The notes: a model not told the origin generated them from the sequence alone. A stretch of DNA of 42,579 nucleotides from Amphimedon queenslandica (GCF_000090795.2 NW_003546242.1:1353911-1396489), one strand, 5' to 3'; shown: positions 10,070 through 19,735, counted from the stretch's first letter. Numbers and translations: made by a program.

Positions 10070-10769
10070 GTATGAGAAGTTGTTCAGGAAACATGTCCTG
10101 CTATTGTGTCTGTCTTGATGGATACCTAGAATAGTTTTCCAACAGATGATGCATTAATGAATGTACTAAATGAGTTTCAGGAGACGGGGTTACCTTCATT
10201 GTGCTGAAGCCATTGATGGGTCACATATTCCTATCTCTGCTGCTACAGAAACCATAGTACAGACTATTATAACAGAAAAGGTTGTACTCAATTGTTATTG
10301 AAGCTGTTCTTGATCACCAATACATCTTTTGAGACATTTGTGTTGGGTGGGCTGGTAGTGTTCATGACGCATGGATATTAGTCAATTCCTTTATCTACAG
10401 GAGAATAACTGGAAACACATACTTTAAAAAGTAGGTATTCATACCATTTGTGGTAAGAAAATTTCTGTACACCTCATTGGTGATTCAGCATACGCAACAA
10501 ATACGTGGTTAATTAAACATTTTTCTGGTAATCCTAGCCCCACGGCTAAGCAAAAACATTGCAATTACAGACTTTTACAAGCTCCATTTGCTGTAGAAAA
10601 TGGGTTCGGTCACCTTATAGCAAGATGGAGACATCTCATGAAGAGGAATGATATGAGCACAGACCATGTTCCCATTGTCATTTCTGCTTATTATGTGTTA
10701 CACAATTTTTTTGAAATACATGGGGAGTCCTTTAATGATTGGTGGATTGAAGATAATGAGTATCTCTAG
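10070..10769 (+). pseudogene. Harbinger transposase, DDE catalytic half
   Basis: Resuming after the P-like insertion, the frame reads EVVQETCPAIVSV, then the DDE nuclease: AIDGSHIPI with the first Asp at 10215-10217, VGWAGSVHDAW with the second Asp at 10366-10368, and VENGFGHLIARWRHL with the Glu at 10596-10598. The stretch NTWLIKHFSG through YYVLHNFFEIHG to the stop at 10767 is nearly intact, and all three catalytic acids are present. Frameshifts between blocks, and a TGA where the family usually has a Cys codon, prevent expression. 10770-11045 is AT-rich spacer before the convergent gene. Confidence 0.88.
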
Positions 10770-11044
10770 CTACATCAACTACTAATTCTGCCCAAGATAT
10801 ACAAATTACACTTGTTCATTATTTTCATGCACAATAGCAGCAATGAAAACTTTAATAAAGTATATACATTATAATTAGAAAACATTAATACAAGTAAGTT
10901 TAATGTATTGTAAGTCATGATTGGCTATTAATGTCTACAACAGTAAATAATGTCTATAATGTCCTAATAATCAATAATAAATGAGTATAACTAGAAAAGT
11001 TTACCTTCCTGTTTGTTATCTGTTGTGGTTATGTAGTAAGGAGA

Positions 11045-11755
11045 GTAGTCATTATGGTTGTCTTGAAAATTGTCCATGAGGTTGTTGATCAAATGGCCTT
11101 CGCTGATGAGACAGTAATAGGACTAAGTGCATTTGAAAGTCATGGCTATCTTTCATTCGCTTCTCCTGCAGCTTCAACATCTTCCCTCTGCATCTACTTA
11201 CAATCGCTTTCTTCGTGCATTGTTGTAATCCTACTAACAAATTCTTTTATCTTTTCAAAGTTATCACTAGCCTTCTTCCTCTTTCTAAGACCTACTTTTT
11301 GTACCACAGCATCAACCACAGGTGTACCAGGTTGACTAAATGGCTCTCCATCACTCTTAGTGGAGCTGTTTGTCTTCAATTTCCTTGTGGCACTTGTAGT
11401 CTCCTCAGCTGCAGCATCAGCTGGTGCATTATGATCGCTACTGCCTGACTCAACAAGTACAGGAGGTTCAGTGGCTACTTTTTGCCCAAGTATACTATTC
11501 ATGGGTTCAAAATATTTCCAACACTTTAGCTTTCTCATGTCTTCCTTTTCTTGTCTTTAATCTTCTTATACCCAAATCACAGCTTTTTAATTTTATTGCT
11601 ACAATGCTCCCCTGTTTTTGATATGCTGATCCTTACATAGCATGTGAAACCCTGATATAAACATCTTTGTTCCTTTTGCTACCTTCAATAGTGCCTTCAC
11701 CCCTAACTTCTATTAAAATCAAAGGTTCTTCTTCACTCCATGTTGCCGCCATTTT
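11045..11755 (-). pseudogene. Myb/SANT-like accessory gene of Harbinger element 1
   Basis: The minus strand starts MAATWSEEEPLILIEVRGEG at about 11753. After two frame changes it gives SNKIKKL.FGYKKIKDKK, the third-helix pattern (K-I-K-x-L-x-x-x-Y-K) of Myb/SANT-like DNA-binding proteins. A linker with MNSILGQK follows, then an Ala/Thr/Ser-rich tail ending in a basic block (LRKRKKASDNFEKIKEF). Harbinger elements typically encode such a protein, which brings the transposase to the nucleus and to the element ends. It converges on the transposase. The frameshifts make it a pseudogene; the 11194-11538 portion is still open. Confidence 0.75.
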
Positions 11756-11990
11756 GGTACACATGAAGAGGCATGACAAATTTGGTACACGTAAATAGGC
11801 ATGGCAAATGGGTGTGGTTAAGCAATTTGGCATGGTTATGTGCTCAGTTGTGCATTCATACTAGCAGATAACAGTTCTGTATCTGTTCTGGAACCCTTCC
11901 TCAATCAGTTCCATTCTGGAACGGAAAGGTAAGAAGTCATTAGCATTCATACTGCTGCAGGAAACAGTTCCAGAGTGCTAAAACAGTTCT

Positions 11991-12008
11991 CAGTGCCTAG
12001 TGCGAACG
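11991..12008 (-). repeat. Right terminal inverted repeat of Harbinger element 1
   Basis: Reverse complement reads CGTTCGCACTAGGCACTG, matching the left end at 16 of 18 positions. It is followed directly by TTA, the presumed target duplication, and then by the continuation of the Copia LTR-like repeat. Confidence 0.8.
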
Positions 12009-12125
12009 TTACACAGTATTACATAATATGTGCATGCATCAGCAATATTTAATGTGCTTCCAGTAATAGCAACCATACACAAGTATATGTACATTTAAAA
12101 TTGACCCTTAAGTCTACAGTAATAC
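12009..12125 (-). repeat. Outer part of the right (5') Copia LTR, displaced by Harbinger
   Basis: It aligns with 935-1045 (ACCATACACAAGTATATGTA is shared exactly). With 4215-4247 on the other side of the Harbinger element it reconstitutes one uninterrupted repeat, with the insertion point at TTA. It shows that the Harbinger element landed in the LTR after the Copia element was in place. Confidence 0.65.
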
Positions 12126-12153
12126 AAACAAAATCAACCTGGATTGGTCTGAT

Positions 12154-12600
12154 TTATGCACAAGCTATTCCTAGTATATTTCTTAAAAATTGAGGTGAGT
12201 GACATATTAGAGAAGGAATTAATTCCAAATTATTAGTCTGACAAATACACCCAAGGAATTGAAACCCTCCAGATTTCATAAGTTTCGGAAAAGCATCAAA
12301 GTATGTTACAAAACACCTCTGGGCTGCAATGGACATCAGGAATGTGGACATTTCTTTTACCCATACCTGATCGATATTGCATTTCTCAAGCCAAGTGTGC
12401 ATTGGGAACGCTCGTGTCCTCGATAAACACAAATCTATAGGTCCAGCTGATAGGTTAGCTTTCTTGACAAAGGGACCTAAAGAGCTCTTCCATCTTATTC
12501 CTGTTATATGGCTGTTTGCACTTGACAAAAGGCCTGTGTGGGAAGATACTGTTTGCCTGTAGGCATTGTCAAAGCATCCCCACTTCTCTAAAGGTAATAA
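12154..12600 (-). CDS. Unrecognised reading frame, possible host-gene exon
   Basis: The frame is open on the minus strand from near 12590 (WGCFDNAYRQTVSSHTGLL) through 12528 (MSSANSHITGIRW) to a stop at 12154, about 145 codons without interruption. It contains SAGPIDLCLSRTRAFPMHTW, LEKCNIDQVWVKEMSTF and ends RNILGIACA. Cys and Trp are well represented, it lies outside the surrounding elements, and its lack of stops contrasts with their decay. I do not recognise a domain. A pyrimidine-rich tract and AG could supply a 3' splice site near 12590. It may be an exon of a host gene into whose neighbourhood the nest inserted. Confidence 0.35.
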   Translation of the reverse strand, partial: LLPLEKWGCFDNAYRQTVSSHTGLLSSANSHITGIRWKSSLGPFVKKANLSAGPIDLCLSRTRAFPMHTWLEKCNIDQVWVKEMSTFLMSIAAQRCFVTYFDAFPKLMKSGGFQFLGCICQTNNLELIPSLICHSPQFLRNILGIACA

Positions 12601-13226
12601 TGCACATGTAGGTTATTAATTATTACTGAAACAGTGATGTTTAAACACCATACACTGGTTAATGTTGCATGAGATATTTGGGAGGATTTGCCGTTTTAGT
12701 AGCCATTCCCTAAAGTCAATTCTGACTGTCACACAAAATTTAGCAATCTGCAAAAATTTACCCCCTGCAAAATTAACCTGTACACAGTATAGTATTTATT
12801 TCTAATGATTTCGAAATCATTCATAACAAAGATTACATTAAACAGGCCTTTTATAAATTAGTAACGTGCTTCAATGGATAAAAACTCTGAATTATAAAAA
12901 GGTCCAGGTATTATTATTCTTACGAGTACTATGCTACAATTATGGAACAAAATTTTCAATTATGTAGGCATTAATTTACGTAAAACTAGCTTTGGACAAA
13001 ATTAATTGTAGAATTTTTTGCTACTTCTAATTATTATAAGAAATTGCCAAGTTATAAATACAGTGTTTTCAACAGGATTTTGGCATGGTGCTAATGCAGC
13101 TAAAGTTTCTTGTCATGGGATTGTCATGTTGCTCTGTACTATAGTACAGGGCACTCTGACAACTATCACAAGGGGAGAATTCTCCACTATGATACTTTTT
13201 CTAATACGGATACATCTTATATCAAC
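12601..13226. other. Non-coding AT-rich spacer
   Basis: I see no gene or clear repeat. A short palindrome (ATGATTTCGAAATCAT) lies near 12805. The right end borders the hAT terminus. Confidence 0.5.
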
Positions 13227-15011
13227 TAGTGCTGAGTGATATATCAATATTTTAACAATGTAACCAATTTTTAACGGTATTGATACGTACCGGTATTGTA
13301 ATTTTAACTTGAAGGGTATTGATACATCTCATCATGCCCTCTTTATTAAAGCCGCACCCATTATTAACATTATATAGTATTACTAATGTAAATTCTAATA
13401 AAAATAAAATCAATTTCTAAAATAAAATGTGTTACTGCTGAGTAGAGCTGTTAGTGGTAGCAAATTGGTACTAAATTTAGGTAGTAATAGTACATGTATA
13501 GAATTATCAAGAACCTATCTGGTTTTTGTATATAAAAAGGCTATCAAACAATGCAATCAGTGAATACTGAGTACTGTACTGTATACTGCAGAGCTAGAGA
13601 CCGCAATTATTTAAACTCAAGCTGTGTTGTGGCCAGTAGCAATCCCAACCGTGCTACTAAACCATCTGAGAAGAGAAGTCTCATTTGGACACATTTCAAA
13701 GAATGTGCTAAAAACAAGCATCTTGTGATCTTTGTGGAATGCAAGTGCCTACAGCAGGAAACACAACCAACATGACAAAGGTATAACGACTGCAATTGTC
13801 CTAATAGTAAACAATTTAATAGCACCTGAATAAGTATCATCCAAATGAATATAAAGAAATTCTTGAGCGACAGACTGCAACCAAAAAGTCACTGGAGGAC
13901 TCAAAGAAACAGAACAGTAAGGGCTTGCAATCATGAAAGCAAAGTACACGAAGAAAACAGGGATATGCCAGTAAGCTATACCGCTATAATGGGTGGCTAA
14001 CTGAGTCAAGTGCAGCACTAATTTTTAAATTTTTCTCTCACCATTGTAGAGGAATTGTCTGGACAAATTAATATAGATAAAGAATTGGTGAACATGCTCA
14101 TCACAGATCTGGAGCCCGCTAAAATTGTAAATGATGAAGGATTTAAGAAGTTCATCTGAGTCCTTGATCCCACATACAGCCTTCCAAGTTGTCGTACAAT
14201 ATTGCGACAGAGTCTACCAGAGCTATATGAGACAAAGAAGGGAGATCTTCTGGAAGCACCAGGCAGGATTGATTACTGCTCTCTGACAACTGATTAATGG
14301 ACATCAAGACCATGTATGGGATATATAACAGTTAATTGTCATTTTATCACATCAGATTGTTCCCTTAAATCAGCTGTTTCATTGACAAAACATGTGTATG
14401 GGTCCCACACAGCCATGAATCTTGCCGCGATCCTCAAAACAATCACAGATGAATGGAATATAACTGACAAAGTCTGTTGTGTAACAACTGATAATGCTGC
14501 AAAAATTACAAATGCATTTAACCACAATTCATGGAAGAATTTACCTTGCTTTGCACACAAGATGAATCTTATGACAAATTCACTTTCTGAGGTACATGAA
14601 CTGTCATCGTTGATACAGTCAGTGAAGAACATTGTCAGCTATTTTCATAGAAGCACAAAGGCATATGACAAGCTGAAGGTCATTCAAGCTTGACTCAATT
14701 TACAAGAGCATAAGTTAACCCAACATGTCGCCACAAGGTGGAACAGCATCTTATATATGCTACGAAGGTACTTGGAGCAGGATGAAGCAATTGGAACAAC
14801 ACTGTGCCTTCTCAATCGTAGTGACTTACTCATTGCAAGTGATAAGACTACAGTACTCAAAGAAGCTGTAGATACTCTTCAGCCATTTGAAGCTGTCACA
14901 ACTGAGTTGTCATTAGAAAAGTATGTCTGCTTCAAAAAATATACCATTAGCAAAATCACTTATGATGGTATCCAGCCAAAAAACAAACAAGCAGTAAAAC
15001 CCATCAAATGA
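13227..15011 (+). mobile_element. hAT transposon (ZBED type), 3'-truncated
   Basis: The left end TAGTGCTGAGTGATATATCA at 13227 resembles the CAGTGCTG..CGATATATCG termini common in animal hAT elements. A BED-finger transposase follows. No inverted copy of the end is visible to the right, and the transposase stops before its C-terminal dimerisation region, so the element appears cut off near 15011. The 8-bp target duplication therefore cannot be checked. Confidence 0.7.
13551..15011 (+). pseudogene. ZBED1-like hAT transposase, C-terminus missing
   Basis: A BED zinc finger begins at RSLIWTHFKEC (about 13675), continues with CDLCGMQVPTAGNTTNMTK one frame over, then crosses a 42-bp gt...ag intron (13781-13822) to HLNKYHPNEYKEIL, giving the C2H2-type ligands. 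The catalytic region follows: DPTYSLPSCRTI, LTTD.WTS, GYITVNCHFIT (14316), then KVCCVTTDNAAKITNAF with the catalytic Asp, LPCFAHKMNL, and THVATRWNSILYMLRR-like residues near 14740. Frames 14316-14693 and 14757-15011 are open but split by a TGA. The hATC dimerisation domain is absent. The protein would act as a nuclear transposase. Confidence 0.85.
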
Positions 15012-15397
15012 GAAGTTGGTTTTTATATGTAGAGAACAGTCCAATTTTTGCTTTGCCACCATCTCTATTGTGTGCCTTTTGTTTCGAAATTATCGATTTC
15101 AAGACTTTATCCCAACAAACAATATACAGATGTGGACAGTAAAGTATGCGTACCATAAACAGCGAAAGATTACTTTTCTTTTTACTGCACACTGGTCTAA
15201 GTCTCCTCAGTTGCACTGGCCTTATTCGAGCTTTCTGTCTTGTCTATCTTACTATCATGGTAAATTTAACACTGAATCAGGTATGAGTTTTGTCACTATC
15301 ATACTGAATAGTTAATTTTAATTAAACAAAGGTAAGAATATGCTAAACATGATTACTATAGATAAATTAATGCTTTGTTTTATATTACAATTTAGGA
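15012..15397. other. Spacer between hAT relic and integrase-like gene
   Basis: Short open frames on both strands show no family features. If the integrase-like gene and the HECT gene form one element, its left terminus should lie here; I could not find an inverted partner by eye. A 3' splice site (ATTACAATTTAG) ends just before 15398. Confidence 0.4.
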
Positions 15398-16827
15398 TGC
15401 TTGTCATATTGAAGAACTTCTTAGTGAAAGTGAGAGAGAGTTTGACCTCTCCAGGTTTTGATTCTGTGAAGTCTAGACTAGAAAGTGTAATTGAAATATT
15501 CAAGAACAATGTTAATCCTTACATTAATGATGAACTGTCGCCTTTTTTGTCACTCTATCATCGGTGTGTTCTTGCTCTTCGGAAATTGTGCAGTAGTGCT
15601 TCTAACTGTAACATTCTTCCAGTAAAATATACCTACTATTATTGCATTATCTGGATTACCAGGAAGGCCTAAGGTTCAAGTTAATATTGAACTTTATGCA
15701 TTAATGAAAGATGCTGAAAATAAACTGGATGAAATTGCAACAGCTTTTGGAACCAGTTGTACTACCTTGTGGAGAAGATTAAAGGAATATAACGTATCAA
15801 CTTCGAAGTATTGTGAGATTTCAAATTTTGCTTTAGACTTCATTATTCAAAGATACCAAGAGAGGAACCCTAATTGTGGTCAAGTTATGCTTCAAGGCTA
15901 TTTATCAAGTATAGGAGTTAACGTGCAACATTGGAGGATTCGTGAATCATTTACAAGAATTGATCCCTTAAGGCAGCATGTCCGATGGCACCAACAGATC
16001 ACCAGATGAAGGTACTGTTTTCCTGGTGCAAGTAGTCTCTGGCATGTAGATGGCCATCATAGCCTGATACGGTGGCGATTTGTCATTCATGGTTGGATAG
16101 ATGGATTTTCACGACTGATTGTTTACCTGAAATGTTCTACAAACAATAAATCAACTACAGTACTAAATGATTTTGTCATGCTACTATGCAATTCGGGGTT
16201 CCGTCAAGAGTCAGGTCCAATAAAGTTGGTAAAAATATACTCATTTGCCATTTTATGGTTTCTGTCAGAGGCATTGGAAGAGGAAGTCACATAGCTGGCT
16301 GCTCCACAAGAAATCAGAGGATCGAGAGGCTCTGCAGAAATTTATATAGATGTGTTGCTTCCACTTATAATGCTCTTTTTCATGCTATGGAAGCTGTTGA
16401 AGTGCTAGATCCGGATGATGAAGTCAATCTATTCGTGTTACATTGTTTGTACTTACCTCGAATAAACAATTCAATTGAAGAGTTTTGTAAAGCATTAAAA
16501 AAGCACCCACTGCGAATTGAGCATTGCTGGTCTCCGTATAAGATATGGACAAATAGTGTACTACGTGATGAGATTGATCATGAAATACCTGATCTTGATA
16601 GTTTTGGTTTGGATCAGGAAGGTCCAATTGCAGATGAACAAACAAACACTGTTGTTGTTCCTGAAACATTTGAAAGCTTGAGTGAAGGCATAAAGGATAC
16701 GTTTTTGCAGCAATTATATCAAGTCACATCAAATATAGGAAATATTGATGCAATTGTGGAGTTTCTGGAAGTTAAAGCACTATTGAATGATTTACCTGAA
16801 GCATCATCAGACTCTAATTCTGAATAA
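15398..16827 (+). pseudogene. Integrase-like DDE transposase with HTH N-terminus
   Basis: A helical N-terminal segment (FDSVKSRLESVIEIFKNNV, 15460-15600) leads, one frame over, into LPGRPKVQVNIELYALM and DEIATAFGTSCTTLWRRLKE (15700-15790), a helix-turn-helix like that of IS3/Ginger-type enzymes. The rve-type core begins [16 protein letters not shown] with Asp at 16049-16051, then [15 protein letters not shown]. After a frameshift near 16180 comes [14 protein letters not shown], with Asn (16219-16221) where Asp is expected, and TRNQRIERLCRNLYRC with Glu at 16324-16326. The C-terminal part to 16827 is open (213 codons) and ends in an acidic tail. A TGA at 16007-16009 also interrupts it. The second catalytic acid is lost. 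Confidence 0.85.
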
Positions 16828-17049
16828 AAGTACAAAATATGACATGTCAGTATTTCACTCCTCTCTCTCATCCCCTTTTCTTCAGTTAATAATTATTTTC
16901 AAATTAATTAATGAAATTAACAACAAAATTAACTATAATTATTAGCATTTTCAGTATTACACTTACTGATGACTGTCACAAGCTAAGATAAATGAAAATA
17001 AATCATATGTGGTTATACAGTGTAATTATTAAACAACTGTCATCATAGA
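16828..17049. other. Intergenic between convergent integrase-like and HECT genes
   Basis: 222 bp, very AT-rich, with a CTCTCTCTC tract near 16860 and AATAAA-like motifs on both strands (for example AAATAAAT near 16995). It is suitable for two convergent poly(A) sites and holds no gene. Confidence 0.5.
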
Positions 17050-18979
17050 TCATGCCATGGTAAATGACTTCTCCCACAATAGAACATCCAGCTCAGTCTT
17101 TAAGTCTCTAGCATTACTAATTCTAGTAGACATAACAATGCATTTAGAACAAGTGTGAAATGAAAAGTTTGGTCTCTCTCACCTGAGGTAAACTGCAATA
17201 GTATAGAGTCTGTTATCATAAACTGACTTCCAGTTACCAAGCACAAAAAGCGTTTTAATCCTATAAAATGGAAAATATTAAACATTCAAATAAATGTTCA
17301 ATATAAACAGCAGAGCTGGTAAGTAATGGTAATATACTGTACCGTTTTAGTTAATACATGTACATGTACATCACAATAAAAATGACATTTGAACATGGAA
17401 GCATGATCAGAGCACCATGCATAATTACTATAAATATCACACACCATCTAGGGAGAGTTCACAAATGTAGTCAAATAGCCATGAAATCAAATTCAACGTA
17501 TGATCATTATCATCAAGTTAATCTGGCTTGTTCAAGAGATTTGGAAATATTTTCATCACTGAAACAATTTTAAACGACCTTCTAAAAGAGAATTTAGATA
17601 AGGCTTAACTTTGTACAACCCTTGTGCATTAGAAGTGTTTGGATAATCTTATCCTTGTTAGAAACCTAGAGCAGAAATACACATAAAACTAATACAATAA
17701 AATTGCCATTGTCACTTACATCAAGGGTGAGATCACTACCACATTGTTCTAAAGTGTTCTCTATGTAACATAAGTCTTCACTATCCACAACCAATTTATC
17801 TTCACAGCAGTTAGATTTTATCTAATATTTTACAACATAATAATAATTGCATTTAACTTTGATTGAACAATCACAAATTTATATTATAGTAGTAATGACA
17901 AAAAATTCTTAACAAAAATTGCATAAAAAACAATTCACCTTCTTAATGACATGTGATACCTCTACAGAAACATCTACATCCTCAAACAATGTGATAGCAA
18001 TGTCATCCTTATCAATAAGGTAATAAAAGAGAGGTGGAGAGAGAAAGGGAAAGCCACATTTATCCATAAGTAGATGGTGAGCAATGGACTTGCCAAGATT
18101 CTTCAAAAGCCCTGAGATGATATTGCTTGGTTTTATGGCTGGCCTCATTCAAGTTGGATGGCCATCAAAGATTTGAAGATGACCATTAGCAATGTCATTA
18201 AATGCTGAAGAAAATAACTGAGGGCAAACACCACCACTATCCATGACTCTGCTCCCATCAGTTACTCTAACACATGCATTAGTTGAAAAACGACCCCTCT
18301 TATAAAAACCCAACAGTAATTCAGCCATGTCTGGTTCCGAAGCATTTGGCTCCATACTTAACTTAGGAGATTCTTCAGTACTGAATGCTATAAAACAAGC
18401 ATATAAAATACCAAGTAGATTGTCCAACAACTGATTCTCCAAAAAATGAATGATCCTATTACATCTATGTCCAGAAACTTCATATAGCAATGTAACTTCT
18501 TCCATAGAGAAGGAGGAATACTTCTCCTGAATACTCTCTAATGTTGTTGGTTCCACAGTGTGACTTAAATTTAAATCATCTGATTGAAATGAGTCAGTGA
18601 TATCTGGAATGTAATTAAAGTTGAAACTGGAACAAGTTTCATGAGAGCCTGGAGAGAAAGTGGTTGAAGGAATAGTAGAAATGGTACAATGAGTGGTAGA
18701 AATAGCAAGAGGACTGTTAGGTGGAGAAGCAGTAACTGGAGAAGAAACGGTAGGACAGTCATGTAAAGAAAAAGTAGTAACTTGGGGAGGAGAGATTGAA
18801 GGAGGACTGTTAGATGGAGGAGAAACAGTAACTGAATGAGAAAGGGCAGAACAAGTGGTGGGAGTACTTGGAGGAAGATTAGCTAAGACAACGTTCGTGG
18901 AATTAAGAGTGACAGAAAGAACTGGGAGAGTTATGGGTGAGTATGAGTAACAGTTGGGCGACATACCAGCGAAGAACAA
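17050..18979 (-). CDS. HECT-type E3 ubiquitin ligase-like gene, four exons, slightly broken
   Basis: Exon 1 (18979-17939) encodes a Ser/Thr/Pro-rich leader (repeats of NSPPSISPP type), a helical segment, then the HECT N-lobe: VRVTDGSRVMDSGGVCPQLF and, past one TGA at 18149, IKPSNIISGLLKNLGKSIAH and GFPFLSPPLFYYLI. Exon 2 (17821-17720, 102 bp) and exon 3 (from 17665, NKDKIIQTLLMH) follow after gt...ag introns. Exon 4 (17260-17050) gives LKRFLCLVTGSQF and, after a one-base frame change, SFHTCSKCIVMSTRISNARD with the catalytic Cys at 17149-17151, ending SFTMA. HECT enzymes pass ubiquitin from that Cys to a substrate. It resembles G2E3-like ligases. It converges on the integrase-like gene. Exon 3 beyond 17600 is unclear. 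Confidence 0.75.
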
Positions 18980-18984
18980 TTTGG

Positions 18985-19735
18985 TATTTCAGGTAGCTCA
19001 AAACTTGAATCTGACCCATCCTGTTTTGCTTCTTTTTGTTCCGGCTCAAAATCAGAGTCATCACTAATGAAAATAGGAAAATGGCTTGCACCTTGGAACC
19101 GACATTCTCTATGAGTATGACCACCTCTGCCGCAGCAAAAGCAGGCCAGGGACTTTGACTGCACATTCAATACAGGACCATCTTTCCTGGCATTCAGCTC
19201 GCGTACATCTATCTTGACAGTTTCCATGGCACTGGCTACTTCCACTGCTAACTTAAAAATTATCTTTTTGTCCTTAGCTCGGTCCTCTCCAGACAACAAC
19301 TTTTGTTGAGCGGCAGTGTTCCTTAGCCCAAGGACAAATTGATCTTGGAGAGCCTGTTCCAGAAATTTATCAAAATTACAGTGGACAACTAAGAGTCACA
19401 GCTCTCCAGCATACTGAGCTGCTGATTCGCTCTCTCCTTTGATTACAGTTGTAGTACTTAAACAGTTCAGCGATAGTCACCATCTTCTGAGTAAGGAGCG
19501 TTCTCAAGGTCCATAGCATCTCATGAACTGACTGATCAGAGGGTTTTTCGGAGCTACTAGGGTAGTAATCAGTGCAAAGTTTGTAGCACCAATGACTCTC
19601 AGAAAAACAGGTACTCTTCTCTCTTTAGGTATGTCATTGGCTTCAAGGAACATTCGAATTTGCTATTCATACGTTTCAATAGACTCTGTATCTGGTTGGA
19701 ACTCAGCAATCTGTCCTACAGTAAATGCCACATCC
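18985..19735 (-). pseudogene. Gypsy gag fragment with CCHC zinc knuckle
   Basis: The minus strand starts DVAFTVGQIAEFQPDTESIE near 19733, then FLEANDIP, RVPVFLRVIGATNFALITT, then QDQFVLGLRNTAAQQKLL and LSGEDRAKDKKIIFKLAVEV (19299 onwards), and the knuckle CFCCGRGGHTHREC at about 19095-19140. The order and sequence fit gag of K02A2.6-type Gypsy elements, which coat element RNA. At least one stop and one frameshift interrupt it before 19300. From 19299 to 18931 the frame is open and reads on past the point where the HECT exon begins in another frame. Confidence 0.8.

Larger units (their letters stand above)
4248..12008 (+). mobile_element. PIF/Harbinger transposon (about 2.6 kb) split by a P-like element
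   Basis: Terminal inverted repeats begin CGTTCACACCAGGCACTG on the left and, reverse-complemented, CGTTCGCACTAGGCACTG on the right (16 of 18 match). The 3-bp flanks are CTA (4245-4247) and TTA (12009-12011); the related uninterrupted sequence near 930 has TTA, the expected Harbinger target. It holds a plus-strand transposase and a convergent minus-strand Myb-like gene, the standard two-gene layout of this superfamily. The 5.16-kb P-like element interrupts the transposase. Without it, the length is normal for the family. Confidence 0.88.

Noticed and set aside
4905-10076. Assigning the whole 4248-12008 block to one ISL2EU- or Kolobok-type element with many genes
   Set aside because: Two independent sets of inverted repeats and target duplications show two separate transposons, one inside the other.
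14339-14632. Minus-strand frame of 97 codons opposite the hAT transposase
   Set aside because: It is the complement of the conserved catalytic region on the plus strand and has no independent features.
16424-16669. Minus-strand frame opposite the integrase-like C-terminus
   Set aside because: Shadow of the 213-codon plus-strand frame, which carries the recognisable motifs.
18571-18762. Leu-rich frame overlapping the HECT leader (membrane-protein look)
   Set aside because: It is an off-frame shadow of the Ser/Thr/Pro-rich HECT exon; the Leu runs come from the codon repeats of that leader.
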